Origin: Protopterus annectens
Lineage: Eukaryota; Chordata; Ceratodontiformes; Protopteridae
Length of the DNA stretch: 64,000 bases
Direction: 5' to 3'
NCBI RefSeq assembly: GCF_019279795.1
Contig: NC_056743.1
Span: forward strand, 626,285,914-626,349,913
The notes below the pieces were generated by a model. It was not told the DNA's origin and searched no databases. It saw nothing but the letters and a program-made list of their open reading frames with translations. Positions within the stretch are counted from its first letter, which is position 1; every line of letters starts with the position of its first letter. Positions 1 through 12,785 of the stretch are shown in pieces. The position numbers and the translations under genes are program-made.

Positions 1-703
1 CAGAAATGCCCTGTCAGACAGGGGCCTGATTATATGCCATACTAGATTTCTCACCCCAAATGGCAAAGAACACTTGGAAGTCATAGCACATGTTTGTAAA
101 ACACTGAAGCTTATAATGAAAGGCTGTAAAGTGTAACAAAAGACAAATCTGATTTTATTTACTAATTTTTACTAAACATTTTAGAATCCAAATCTTTACA
201 AAGCAGCAGTCACCTTCTGGCCACAGTCAAGAACAATATTCAGGCATAATTTAGACTACAGTTGTATCTGAAAATATAGTCAACTCTGTTATTGTATTTA
301 CTTTAACTAAAACAAAAGCAGTGTTCCTGGGAAGTTAATTATCGGCATATTGCATACATAGGTCTTAACACACTCCAACACTGTAGAAGTTCCCTTTCCA
401 AAACATTCAAAGCCACAACAAAGAACTGACCTTCTCAGACAACCTAATAAATACCGGTGAAATCAGAAGCATTCAGAAAAATTTACAGTGAAGTACATGC
501 AATTGGCAGCAGCCAAATGCATAATCGGTACACAATAAAAGCTTAACTAACAAGAGTTTCATTTCTTCGAGTTTTATACAAGTATCAGCAACTCTCAAAC
601 TTCATTCTGGCAAATGTATCAAATTTAAGCAACGATTACCTCACGTTTCCTTAAATACATCTGTAATAGTAAAGCTTAGAATACCAATGCATTATAATGA
701 AAA
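1..703. other. Unassigned AT-rich sequence, no gene seen
   Basis: No convincing exon, RNA gene or repeat family was recognised here. The stretch is AT-rich with many stops in all frames. It ends at the 9-bp direct repeat (695-703) that flanks the fold-back element. Confidence 0.4.
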
Positions 704-1131
704 GGGTCTATATTATATGCTCGAAGTTTTAAAACTTCGACGCTCATATAATCAACCCTATATCAGCCAAGTTTTAAAACTTTTAACATATAAAAAAAAA
801 TAAATAAAAACAAAAACAACCTGTCTGAACGTTCTGAGCAGGGGGGCAAGCCCCCTGCACTACTTAAATATACCAACTCTGAGATCACACTACAGTGAAG
901 TGAGATCGCCGTAGGAAATATTTCCCTTTACTTCACTGTAGTGTGATCTCTGAGTTGGTATAAGTAGCAGGGGGTGTGGGTGGGGGTGCAGGGGGGCTCC
1001 CCCCCCCCTGCTCAGAGCATTCAGGTAGGCTTTTTGTTTTATTTTTTTTATATATTCGAAGTTTTCGCTCATATAGGGTTGATTATATGAGCGTCGAAGT
1101 TTTAAAACTAGGAGCATATAATATAGACCCC
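704..1131. mobile_element. Fold-back non-autonomous DNA transposon (MITE-like)
   Basis: The element is one large imperfect inverted repeat: two arms of roughly 200 bp around a short centre near 905-925. The left end reads GGGTCTATATTATATGCTC and the right end is its near complement, GAGCATATAATATAGACCC. The inner arms carry a matching pair around TACCAACTCTGAGATCACAC. The 9-bp sequence TAATGAAAA lies directly outside both ends (695-703 and 1,132-1,140), which is a clean target-site duplication. There is no coding capacity. A 9-bp duplication with G-rich ends suggests a Mutator-like (MULE) source; an 8-bp hAT duplication with one extra matching base is the alternative. The arms differ at several positions, so it is not brand new. 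Confidence 0.8.
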
Positions 1132-2583
1132 TAATGAAAAATATGACGACAGATTATGACCAGGTCAAACTTCCTCTACCTCTAGGACTCCAGGTTAGTG
1201 TGATTCAGGCAGCTCAGCAGCTATCGTCGTCTCAGGTCAATTAACCCCTCCCCTTTTCCCACAGTTCTGTACTCAGGACCCCTTCTCTAGATCTCTGTGA
1301 GCCTGAAGTTAACACAACAAGAAAAGGAGAAATCAAAGGAGAAAAAAGCTCCCTAGGGCAATTTTCCCAAATCCATACCAGAATGGCAAGGGGAAGTAGG
1401 GTGTGGTTAAACAGGAATATGGACTGGGTCTTACACATACGTCAACACAACTTTCACATGTGGTAGGACTAGTCCACCTTCCTCTACCTCTAGGACAGAG
1501 TCACTAGGTGGATCACTGCAAAAGTTGTCTGAAAAAACATGATTTCCAGAAGGAAGTGAATTGAAGAGACCTTTGTTACAAATATTTTGCAAGGTAAAGG
1601 AAGACTAATGGCAACATAAATTCTAAAATATGACAGGACTAGCTGACATTGATCCCAAGGATCAAGCTTCAGTTCACATTAGACTAACTTCAGAGGGGGA
1701 TATACAGCACTCCGGAATAGTCTGTGGAAACTAATAAAACACAAATTTTGGTACAGGATGAGAGAGCAATTGACAGCTCAACAAGTTGCTGCACCCAGGA
1801 AGACTAAGCCTAATGTGAGACCAGGTACAAAATGAAGAGAGATCCAATTCTCTCTCAGAGAAATGAGCAAAAGGCTCAGTCAATAAGCCCTTCAACAGCC
1901 TGGAAAAACAGCATCAGCATACAGACTAAAGTAAAGACACATACTACACCAGTGACAGGAGTTCTCTAACAGAGAGGAATCTGAAAATTAGGTTGAGTTA
2001 AACTAAAAGCAATCCATTAGCAAGACGGCAACAAGGTCTTGGCCTAAATACGACAAAATACAAGACAAGTAACAGAAACTCAACAAGAATCTGGTAAGCC
2101 AGCAGTGAAAACATTTAAATTGCTTTAGACAATATGTGATCCAACAAACCTGACAGAAGCAGAGTCAGCCTTGAGAAGACTGTTTTAATCCCACAAGGAA
2201 AAGGAACAAAAAGGGAGTAAAAAGGGATCATTAACAGAAAGGATGAAGGTTACTATACGATGCTTATGCCTCTGAGACAAAATCAAGGTCTTAAAGTTCA
2301 AAGGGTCACTTGCTGCACGGGTAACACACCCTATCCTACAAAACTATAAAGCGTAAAGGATTCAAATTGGGACAATATGAGGAAAGAGGAGTACACTCAT
2401 GAAAGAAAAGAAAATTAACAGCGCAATCTACAAAGTGATATCTCAGTCAGCCTCGGATTCAAAACCTTCCCAGACTATAAAACTCCTCCAACACTCATGT
2501 GTACAGAAGGCCACCATCTCCAGCTTTCTGCAAGCTTATGCTAACGTGGAGTGCACAAATAGAAAACATATGAAGGAAAAGAA
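1132..2583. other. Unassigned sequence, no gene seen
   Basis: Between the fold-back element and the first DIRS copy I find only short chance reading frames. The composition resembles that at 9,804-10,600. It may hold old unrecognised repeats, but I cannot name one. Confidence 0.35.
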
Positions 2584-2995
2584 AAGTTGTGTGAAATCTT
2601 ACCATAACAATAATGTCCTCTTCATGTTGCAGTATTCTTCCATGTTGCAGTATTCAACATATGGGTTTACTCCTTTTGGTTCATGAACGTCCGTCCAGCA
2701 AACTAAAGTTTTCAGTCCCTGTATGATGCATGGGACATCTGATGTGGTTCTAGGAATGTGGGCCATAAAAGTGATGTCTGCACGCAACAGCCCTCAGAAC
2801 TGTAAGCCCCAGTCAGACCAGTCCTAGTAAGGGCAATGCCAGTCCTGTGCCACCCAGAAAGGGAAATGCAGCCTAACAACTGGGGAAGGAATACTGCAAC
2901 ATGAAAGAGAGGGCATCTATGGTTATGGTAAGATTTTACACAACTTATCTATGTGCTTCTATTCCCATGTTGCAATATTCAACATATGGATGAGT

Positions 2996-3980
2996 GCCAA
3001 AACTCAATGTGAAGGAGGTGGTGGTGGTGGTCCAAGAATCCGTGAAGGATAGCCCTAGCAAAACCCACCCTGGCCTTGGAAAGTTGATCTAACTTGTAAT
3101 GTTTGGTGAAGGTGTACACTGATGACCAAGTGACTGCTTCAAGAATGGCAGAGGTATCCAGATCTTTGAAGAAGCCTCCTGAGGAAGCCATAGCTCTGGT
3201 GGAGTGTGCTTTGACATGCCTTGCAGGGATTTCCCATGGTACTTGAAGCAGAAGGTGATAGCTTTGGAAATCCAGGTAGAGATAGTTTGGTTACTGCCTT
3301 CCCTAGGGCTCTGGGGTGGAAGGAGACAGAGTTGCTCTGCCTGTCTGATGGGCTTGGTTTTATGCAGGTAAAACCGGAGGTGTCTGTGTACATCTAGGGA
3401 GTGAAGTACTCTCACTGTCTCTCTGTGGGTTAAGGATGAAGGTAGGTAGGTGGATGGCTTGATTCAGGGAGAATCATTCACCACCTTGGACATGAATGAA
3501 GGGTCAAGTTCTAACAGTAACCCTGTCATTGTGGAAAACTAGGAAAGGTGGGATAGCCATGAGGACTTGCAGCTCTGATACTCTTCTGTCCACGAGTAGC
3601 ACTATTTTCCATGTACAGTATTTTAGGGAAGCTTTGTCTGGTGGCTCACATGGAGGGAGCGTGAAGCTTTTCTAGAACATAGCTAAGGTCCCATGGGGGT
3701 GGGGATGGTTTTCTGGGGTGCCTCAAGTGAAGATCCCATTGAGAAAAAGCTTAGCTGGTAGTCTGGATGGTAGAAGGAGGTCCAGAGGAAAGCATGCAGA
3801 AATAGCAGACAAGTGGGCGTTAATGGAGGAATAGGCCAAGCCTGTCTGCAGTAGCTCACAAGACAGAACTACAGCCACTGTGGGTGTATTTGGGATCCCT
3901 TGTGCTGTGTGAGAAGGTCCACTCTGAGGGATAACTTGTTGCGATTGCCCTTGGATAGCTATAAGAGTAGGGGGAACCAA
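2996..3980 (-). pseudogene. Tyrosine recombinase fossil of copy 1
   Basis: This is the 3' gene of the copy-1 DIRS element. The minus strand carries remnants of the phage-type integrase fold, including the region before the catalytic HxxR and the ending TWSSVYTFTKHY, where the last Tyr is the family's nucleophile. It is broken and survives only in short open stretches. Confidence 0.7.
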
Positions 3981-4018
3981 TGCTGTCTTGGCCAGGAGTC
4001 ACCAAGATTTTTGGTCTG

Positions 4019-5640
4019 TCATGCTGGATTTTCAGCAAGACCTTCTGGATGAGTGAGAAGGGGGGAAATGCAGAGAAACTTCCCCTTCAAACAGACTGAG
4101 AAGGCATCTGTTGCCAGTGCCTCGGGATGTGGTGTCCTGGTGCAAAATCCAGAAAGTTGCCTGTTGATGGAGGAGGCAAACAGGTCTATTTGAGGTTTAC
4201 CCCACCGGTGGGCCACATCCAGGAAGACATCCCTGTGAAGCATCCATTCGTGGTTGTTTGCGATGATTCTACTGAAACAGTCAGCCTGGGAGTTCTATAG
4301 ACTGCATGCAGGATCGCTCCCTGTGAGGTGGCCAATTCCCATACTAGGAGAGAGTCTGCAAAGTAAGTAGAACTTGGTCCCTCCCAGTTTGTTGAGGTAC
4401 TACAGGACTAATATTGTCTGTGAAAATCTTTAGTGGACCTTTCTGAAGATATGGTTGGAAGGCTAGAAGAGCCAGGAGAATTGCCCTCATCTCTCGAACA
4501 GTGATGTGTTGATTTTGCGGCTCTGGCCACAGACCCTGCACTGTATGATGGCCCAGAGTTGCTCCCCACCCAAGTCTGAGGCATCTATCTTTTATGCAAG
4601 ATCTGTATGGGTAGGGGTGGTTGGAGGGGAACACCTAGATTGATGGTCACTTGTGTCAACCACCACTGGGATTTCTAGTTTGGTAGGAGGGGAACCCTGT
4701 ACTCCAAGGGGTGGGAGTGCTGTGTCCAGATTGACCGAAGGTACCACTGCAGCTCTCTCATATGAAAGTCTTGCTAATAGTAACATGGTGATTGTGGCTG
4801 CCATGTAGCCCAGGAGCCTCAGGTACTGCCTTGCTGTCAATTCTGTTGATAGAACACCTACTTCTGGTCCTTCAGTCAAGTCTCCCACCTTTTGTGGGGG
4901 AAGGTAGGCTTTCACAACATCTGACCGAATTCTGCACCCCAAGAAGACAATGTCTTGAGTAGGTTACAGGTGGGATTTTGGGTAATTTATCTGGAATCCC
5001 AGAGACTGTAGGAGGGAGACAACCACGCATATATGTTGCAGGAGGGTCTCTGCTGCCTACCTGTATCAGCAGGTTGTCCAGATAAGGGAATATCTGGATT
5101 CCTTTTGTCCTGCAGAAAGCAATCACTGTAGAAAAACATTTGGTGAAAACCCTGGGTGCAGTGGAAAGCCCAAAAAGGCAAGGCAGAGAATTGAAAGTGA
5201 GAAGGTCCCACCAAGAACCTCAGGTATTTCCTGAAAGTGGGCTTTATGGAGATGTGAAGATAGCTAGCCTTTATATCCAAGGTACCCATAAAACCTGGGG
5301 AATAAGAGAAAAAAGAGCTGGTAGGGTCAACATTCTGAAGGTTGGAAAATTTAGGAGTAGGTTGAGATATGAGAGGTCTAGAATTGGTCTCCAAGAACCA
5401 TCTTTTCTTGGAACCAGGAAAATCCTGGACTAGAAACCTCTTCCTTTTGCTGCAAGGGGCACTGGCTCTATTGGTGCCTTGAGCCAGCAGTGCCTGTAGT
5501 ACTGGCTGCATGAGGTGTAGCTGTTGTTTTGGAGGTTGTGGGATGCCATTTCGCTTTGGGGGCAACAGCCAGGTCATGAAATACCCACTCTGAAGGATTG
5601 AAAGGACCCATTTGTCTGAGGTGATGGATGTCCACACAGG
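4019..5640 (-). pseudogene. Reverse transcriptase / RNase H fossil of copy 1
   Basis: The minus strand carries remnants of the DIRS polymerase: a reverse transcriptase segment (about 4,990-5,640), then RNase H and the downstream DLFAS segment (4,019-4,950). Order and spacing match the better preserved copy at 50,143-51,960. It is broken in many places. Confidence 0.7.
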
Positions 5641-5689
5641 GAGGAAGTGAGAGAGGTGAAGTGACAGAGGGGGGGGGGTTGTAGGTTTG

Positions 5690-7437
5690 GCAGGTAGTCA
5701 GATGCTACCTGCCCTGTCTTGAAAGGGCGGCCTCTGACAAGAAAGAGGTGTAGTTCTAGCTGGATGGGGTTACTTACTGGTAGGTTTTCTAGGCCTAGAG
5801 GGAGTAACAGGGCGAGCATGTTTTCTAATGAACTGTTTTTAGCTGGGTAGTTTATTTGAAATTTAAAATACTGGAGACTAGCAGGTGTTTGCAATCCTGC
5901 ATTTCTTTCCTCTTTTGCTGAAGTGACTTAAACAAATCAGCCACTTTTCCACCAATCAAGGCTGTGTTGTCCAGGGGGGCAATCAATCAGCTTTGCTCTG
6001 AAATCTGGAAGGGGCTGGAAGCGTAGCCAGGAGTACCTTCTTAAGGCATCTGCAGATGCTGCTGACCTTGCAGAGGCTTCAGTAGCATCACAGCTGCACT
6101 TTGACTGCCTGGTGACCTGGGAGGTGACAGCCAGAAAGGAAGACAGTGAAGATTTGGCAGCACAATCTGGTGCATCAGCCAACTCCTTGGAAGCTTTCTC
6201 CAGGTGTGATAATGCATATTTAACCATATGCGTCTGGTAGTTAGCCCTGAAGGACAAGGTTGCAGAGGTGTAGATGTTCTTACCCAGATGCTCCATGGTT
6301 TTGCTGTCCGTCAGCAGGCAGGATAGTGGTGGTGGCAGGCAAAATTTTGATACCTTATCTGTGGAAATGGATATGGTGGCAGGGTCTGTTGGTGGACAAT
6401 TAAGGAGGTACTTTGCAGTCTCAGGGACAACTATCAGGCCTGCTTGGAGCAGGTGGTTGCGAGTCAGAATTTAAGGATGCTGAGAAGGCATCCCAGAAGG
6501 CAGGCAGAATTGGGGGGAACAACAGATGGGCTTGGGGAATCCATCTGAATGACGTCATATCTTTTTTTGGACATCAGTCATTTCAGAGGGCTCCCACTTA
6601 AAATGTTCTTTCATCTAGGAGATGGGTTTCCCCAAAAGTCAAATCCTCGGCTGGCGAGTGAGTGTCAACAGGTTATTCCTCTGGGGAGCCATACCCCAAG
6701 GGAGAAGAAATCTTGGAAGTGTAAGAATGTGAATCTTCAGAGTCAGAGAGCTCTTTCTCTTCCCTCATGGTTGGGTTTGTGGTTTGAAGTCTTGGACTCA
6801 GAATGGGAGGTGGGATGTTAGGAATCCCTGCAGAGGTAGGACGCAAGGCCATGAAGGCATTAAACAGACTTTGGCTAAAAGCCTGCCAGTCAGGCATGCT
6901 TTCAGTTGGAGTAGAAATATGCTTCTTTTTCTCCTTTTTTAGAGGCCTGGCAGGCGTCTGATGGGAGGAAGATCTGGAGTCTAAGGAACTAGAGGGATCC
7001 AACACACCTACTGAAAGCGCTGGTTCTCCCCAGCATTGGAAACCAATGCTAGTAAAGCCTCTATGGATGTGCCCTTCACGTGGGATTCTGCGGCTTCTGT
7101 GGAGGTACTTGCTACATCGAGGCAGCGGAGCTCGATTCCTCTACCAGGCCGGTCACAGGCTGAGGGTCAGACGCTAGAGGCGCAGCTGAAGTGGTCGGCT
7201 GTATAGTCTTTGCTTTCTTTTTTGGCGGTTCCGTAGGTATGTCAGAGAAACTCCATCCCTAAAGCTATTTGTTTTAACCTTTGATTTTTCTAAATACAAG
7301 TTAAGCGTGTGCAGACAGCTGCTCAATGTTTTGGGCACAAACGCCTGACAAATGGAGCAGGCCTTGTAATCATGTGACCATCCCAAACAAAACAGACACT
7401 GATCATGGACATCCTTGTGAGGTAACTGATAGAGCAC
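5690..7437 (-). pseudogene. gag-like gene fossil of copy 1
   Basis: The 5' gene of the copy-1 element. Its N-terminal part keeps the Cys/His motif shared by all DIRS copies here (HKDVHDQCLFCLG followed by two more Cys). The C-terminal part keeps an Ala-rich helical stretch around DAFRR/ASADALRRYSWL that is also in the copies at 20,791 and 31,633. It is broken. Confidence 0.7.
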
Positions 7438-7759
7438 TTACACTTGCCCTTTCTGGATGACATGAATAAGCATTAAATGAAAGAAAAGGACTGAAAGATT
7501 CCCCAACGGAGCACTTATCTGATTTCTTGAATCCGATGGCTTTGAAGGCAGGAACACCTGGTGTTCGACTGGCAACTGAGAAGTTCTGAAGGCTGGTGTG
7601 TGCAGACGTCACTTTTATGGCCCTCACTCCTTGAGCCATGTCAGACGCCCCACGCACCAGACAGAAACTGATAACTTTTGTATACTGCCCGGATGTTCAC
7701 GAAGCAAGAGGGGTAAAACCCATATGCTGAATACTGCAACATGGGAATAGAAGGACATC

Positions 7760-8045
7760 AAGGCTCTTTAAAAGACGTTTTTATTCAAACCAAAAATAAA
7801 AAGCTGCAGGAAAGATAATATGCTGTACAAGGAAGTCAGATCTGGTAATTAATGTGTACTGCCAAAGTAAATTGTAACTTTTATATGTGAAAGGACCAAT
7901 CACAGCCTTCCTCTACCCACAGAAGCGAGTCCCAAGCTTATCATGCGGGTGGATCCTAATAAAAAGTATCGCATGCCAATACCTCCAAGGGAAAGCAAAA
8001 GTGGAGATCAAGTCTTGCAAATGTAGGCATACACCCTAATAACTA
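7760..8045. other. Short spacer between DIRS copies
   Basis: About 285 bp separate copy 1 from the gag fragment that follows. I recognise no feature in it. Confidence 0.35.
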
Positions 8046-9803
8046 TTATAAAATCTTCTGAGGACAGAGGCAGATGCAGCAGACCTGGCAAAAGCTTCAG
8101 CTGAATCATAACCACTTAAAGGAGTGCCATGTCACCTGAGAGGAGAGAGATACAAGGCTGGATATCACAGTCTTGGCAGGAGAGTCAGGGATTTCACTCA
8201 AAAGTTTATGGGCTTATCCTAAAAGGGCTAGAGCATATTTGGACATGTGGGTTTGATAACTTATTGCCCTGAATGTCAAGGTGAATGCGGTGTAAACCTT
8301 TTCCCCCCCAAGGCATTTCATGGCCTTGCTGTCTTAGTCTGTGGGGAGAAATTGAGGAGGATGGAAGGAGCTTAGAAGCCTTATCAGCTGACAGTATCAG
8401 GGTGCGTTGCAGGGCACTTAACAAGGAATCTGGATCCTTTACAGACCTTGTAGAACATCAGGCCTTCATGGTGCAGGAAGCTGGGAGTCTGGATTAACTG
8501 ATGCTGCATTAAAAGCATCCAAAAATGCCAGTAGTACTGGAGGAATAGCTGAAAAGGCAGGGGATTCCATCTGAAGAAGTTCATAGCACCTTTTCTAAAC
8601 TTGTGTCATTTCAGAGGAGTCCCTTTGAAAATGTTCCCTCATCTCTGAAATGGTCTCCCCAAAAGGTGAGATCCTCACCTGGGGAATCTGTTTCTGCAGA
8701 TTCTTCCTTAGGGGAAGCATAGCCAAGAGGAGACATCATTTGGGAAACATATGACACGGAATCCTCTGAGGAAGAGTCAGAGGATTCCTCAGCTTCAGCT
8801 TGGGAAGCATCCAAGGCCTGAGGTCTAGGACTCATCATAGGAGGACCCACAGGGAAGGCTAAGGGTGTAGTAGGCCTCAGAGCCATGAAGGCTTTGCAAG
8901 GCTTTAAGAAAAAGCCTACCAATCTGTCTGGCTCTCTACTGTGGGAGAAACATGTCTTCTTTTCGCTTTCCTTTTAAGGGAAGACCTAGTTGGTGTCGGA
9001 GCCAAGGTAGGCCTGGATTCAGTAATCTGTGAAGTAGTGGAGGGATCCATCTGGGCAGTTGGTACAAGCAGAGGTTCCCCCTCGCTGTTAGTAGCAGACG
9101 TCTACATTACCTCCGAGGAAGTGCCTTGGGTTCTGTGGCTTCCACAGCAGTACCTGCTGTACTCATAATGGCAGTGACCGATCATTCCTCCAGGCTATGA
9201 GCCACAGGAGGGACATCAGAGGCAGGAGGTGCAGCTACAGATTCAGGCCTAGCAACCTTGGTCTTTTTCTTGGGTGGCTCAATGGGCTGACCGGACAGCC
9301 ACCTCCACACCTAAAGCTAAGCACTTAAGGTGCTGATTCTCAAGATAAATGTTTAATGTGTGCAGGCAGCTGCATAACGTTTTTGGAATTAAGGCCTGGC
9401 AGATGCAGCAATACTTATGGTCGTGCATAGGCCCTAAACAAAAAAGGCAAAGCTCGTGGGCGTCTTTATGGGGGATCTGACGACTACACCTACACCTTCC
9501 CTTCTAGAATGACATGAACCTACACACGTATGCAGTGATCCAAAGAAAAAAAATGTGTACTTATCGTAGAATTTTCAACCTGACATCCAGTACTGCAGGA
9601 ACAGCTGACATTCGACTGGCGGCAGAGAAGTTCTGAGGTCTGGTATGGGCAGACGTCACTTTTATAGCCCACGTTCCCTCAGCCAACATCAGACGTCTCA
9701 CATACCCAGCAGTGACTAGAAGCTTTTGTATACTGGCCGGACGTTTGGGCAGCAAGAGAGGAAAACCCAAGAGGTGGAATACCACATGAGAATAGGAAGG
9801 CAT
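8046..9803 (-). mobile_element. Partial DIRS fossil, subfamily B (gag plus 5' inverted repeat)
   Basis: Only the 5' third of a DIRS element is present on the minus strand. From about 8,046 to 9,480 the sequence follows the gag region of copy 1, including the Ala-rich segment, the acidic Ser-rich linker (about 8,690-8,830) and the N-terminal Cys/His region near 9,400-9,480. From about 9,560 to 9,803 it carries the subfamily B outer repeat, ending in the same GACATC-like terminus as copy 1. Polymerase and recombinase are absent, so it is a truncated copy, also broken inside what remains. The left edge is approximate. Confidence 0.75.
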
Positions 9804-10635
9804 CTATTAAGGTTATGACAACAGAAAATTTGTTTACGAAAGATGTCCTAAATTACTGCAAATTACATACGGAATAAAAACCACAGATCATATTCACATT
9901 AGACAAGCTACTTGAAAGTGCAGCACTTTCTTGTAGACAACAGTTTTAGTAGCACGCTATGAGGAAGAGATGGGGAACACTGGGAAAATAATGGGAAAAA
10001 GTTCCATACCGAATACTCTGTACTGAAGAGCTCCTACAAACAAAAAGGGGCATATGGTAGTGTATGGGATAAAGAAAAGCCAACACAGCTGTATCACAAC
10101 AAAAAAAGGTGTAGTTATAGTTCTAGAAGCACATCTTAAACTATAGAGATGATAGCTAAGAAGGTCCAGGCAATGGTGTGAATCCCCAAGGCTGAAAGGG
10201 GAGGAGTCAGTCTAGATACTAGGGGTATAACTGAGACAGTTAAAGCCATGCAAATAAATGCAGATTAAATATTATCTTGCCTAATCCAGCCTACTTCATC
10301 AAACAAAACCAGCTAGTTTAGATAGCAGGTGTCAATATCTCATGAAGAGAAAAGGACAAAAGGGTGGAAATCTCCCTGCATTAACAGAGCACAACTATAA
10401 CGTTCAAAAACTCTGTAGCACAACTGAAACTCACTTAATTTGGAGGAAGGCTACAAAAAAAAAAAAAAAAAACACACATAGATGGGAGGATAAGCCTAAA
10501 GCAGACTCTCCAAATGTTCTATCAGTATTCAATTTGGCAAATGCACCAGTGCCAAAGTAATACATATTATGCCAGTTATGACATTAGTTAGCTAAACGCA
10601 TACTCATATACACATGTGCCTCCACTGGTATTTAC
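9804..10635. other. Unassigned sequence with a poly(A) run
   Basis: No gene was recognised. An uninterrupted A run lies near 10,455-10,473, followed by ACACACA. It could be the tail of an old retroposed copy, but no body could be assigned. Confidence 0.35.
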
Positions 10636-11582
10636 ATGCAAAAAGAACTGCAGAGAGACCTTCAAAACAAAGAAATGTTGTGTAATGATGTGGATACTTT
10701 ACAAAAGGGCCTTACAGAATCAGATGCTTGGTGCCAGAGCCATGGGCTCAAGCTTAATGCCAAGAAATGTATAGTTATCCCCTTTGGAAAAAAACATGTA
10801 CCCGTGAATTACCATATAGGTGGCAGTACACTAAGCACCGAAAGTGTGATGAGACTTAGGGACACAGGTGGACAGTGGTCTCACCTTCAATAACCACATC
10901 GCCACAATAGTCAGGAAATCCTTCTATGTGGCACACCTCATCACTAAGGGCTTTTCATCCAGAAAAAAGGAGGTCATTGTCCCACTGTACTCATCCCTCA
11001 TTAGACTCATTATAGAATACAACGCCCTGTTTGGTATGTACCTCTCAAGACATCTGCAACAACTGGAAAGGCTGCAGAAATAAGTCACTAAAAGAATCAC
11101 AGGCCTAAAGCAGATGCCCTATGCTGACCGCCTTAAAAAACTCCAGCTATACTCTGTTGCATATAGTCTACTCAGAGGCAATCTCTGCTTAACATACAAG
11201 GCCATGTCAAACCCTGAGCTGCTGGACATGCTACACTTAAAGAAATCCCAATCCCTCACAGGCACACGCTCCAGGGATCTAAACCTTGTCATCACAATAA
11301 ACAAAACATGCTGGAGGGACAGGTTCCTGACCCAGAGACTCCCCAGACTCTGGAACAGATTGCCCATACATGTCAAGCAGAGTGCCTCTTTGGCCCTCTT
11401 CGAAAGGAACCTTGACAATTGGATGGGAGAAAGGAAATTCACCCTGGGGATCATGTCAGTCACCCTGCTAGACAGGGGTCCAGGGAAGTAAATAGTGTGG
11501 GAAGAAATAGCCAGGGAATTGTTATGGCTAGGCTTGTATAGGCCCTAGGGCTGACCCCCTAGTACCAACCTATGAACCTATG
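10636..11582 (+). mobile_element. 5'-truncated LINE (CR1/L2/Jockey-like), 3' end of ORF2
   Basis: The plus strand encodes the end of a non-LTR retrotransposon polymerase. After the position of the catalytic Asp-Asp it reads the thumb-side sequence GLKLNAKKCIVIPFG, then DSGLTFNNHI, then the C-terminal domain with PYADRLKKLQLYSVAYSLLRG, TCWRDRFLTQRLPRLWNRLP and a final NLDNWMG. This C-terminal pattern is typical of the CR1/L2/Jockey group. The first two blocks are in different frames (shift near 10,860), and a stop interrupts at about 11,083 before the last block (11,114-11,491). A short 3' UTR follows and ends in CTAGTACCAACCTATGAACCTATG-like sequence at 11,582, directly against the next DIRS element. 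The copy is dead and 5'-truncated, as is usual for LINEs. The exact clade is not resolved. Confidence 0.85.
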
Positions 11583-12785
11583 TAAAATATTACCATAACC
11601 ATAGATGTCACTCTCTTCCATGTTGCAGCATTCTCTACACTTGGGTTTTCTCCTCTTGCTACCCGAACATCTGGCCAGTATACAAAAGTTTGCAGTAACT
11701 GTATGGTGCGTGGGACGTCTGACATGGCCAGCAGAGCAAGATCCATAAAAGTGACATCTACACGCACCAGACTTCAGACTTAAACACCCCAGTCGGAAAC
11801 AGTCACAAAGAAGGGAAATGCCTGATAACAGGGAGGTAGGTGGGAGGGAAGGAATACTGTAACATGGAAGAGAAGGACATATACGGTTATGGTAACATTT
11901 TTCTATGTCCCTCTATTCACATGTTGCAGTATTCTAGAGTTGGGTGAGTGCCAAAGCTCATTGTGAGGAAGGGGGTGGTGGCCTAGAAGAACTCTGCAGG
12001 AAGCCAGGAACGCTATCCCTGGTGAATTCAACCCTAGAAATCTGGTCTTCTTTGTAATGCTTTGATAAAGTGTGCACAGAAGACCAAGTGGCAGCTTCAA
12101 GAATAATGGAGGCTGTCCAGGCCTTTGAAAAAGATTCTAGATGAGGCCACTGCCCTAGTGGAATGGGCTTTAACCTTGCCTTGTATTTATCATGGTGTGT
12201 ACAGTCACAAGGTAATAGCCCTGGAGATCCAGGCTGAAATGGTTTGCTTAGTTACTGCTTTCCCAAAGGCCCTGGGGTGGAAAGAGACAAACAATTGGTC
12301 AGCCTGTGTAATGTTCTTGGTTTTGTGCAGGTAGAACCAGAGCTGTCTGTGCACATCAAAGGAATGAAGTACTCTCTCACCATCGCCCTGTGGATCAGGA
12401 AACAGTGTGTAGGTAGATAGCTTGGTTTAAGGAAAGGTCATTAACCACCTTGAGAGCCTGAAGGTTGGGTTGGTTCTTAGGGTTACCCTATCTCTGTGGA
12501 AGATGAAGAAAGGTGGGATAGCCATGAGACCTTGCAACTCAAACTCTTCTAGCTGAGGTTAAGATGACCAACAGAAAAGTCTTCCATGTGCAGTGTTTTA
12601 GGGAAGCTTTGGATGCTGGCTCAAAGGAAGGTAGAGTGAGTGCCTCTAAAACATAGTTCGGGTCCCATGGAGGAGGAATGGGCTTCCTTGGTGGCCAGAG
12701 ATGAAGTACCCCTTAAGGAACAATTCTGCAGGGAACCAGGAAGCTAAGGGGGGGGGGTCCAGGGATAGGCAGGCAGAAATGGCAG

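Larger units (their letters stand above)
2584..7759 (-). mobile_element. DIRS retroelement fossil, subfamily B, copy 1
   Basis: Tyrosine-recombinase retroelement read on the minus strand. Parts from its 5' end: outer inverted repeat (about 7,440-7,759), gag-like region (about 5,690-7,440) opening with a Cys/His segment around HKDVHDQCLFCLG, reverse transcriptase (about 4,990-5,640), RNase H and methyltransferase-like part (about 4,020-4,950), tyrosine recombinase (about 3,000-3,980), internal complementary region (about 2,895-2,990) and the other inverted repeat (2,584 to about 2,800). The recombinase and polymerase parts align in order with the other copies. Terminal sequence with TGCAGTATTC places it with the copies at 11,582, 28,275 and 8,046. 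It is broken, with many breaks throughout (probably more than ten), so it is an old copy. Boundaries were set by comparing the complementary region with both ends. Confidence 0.85.
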
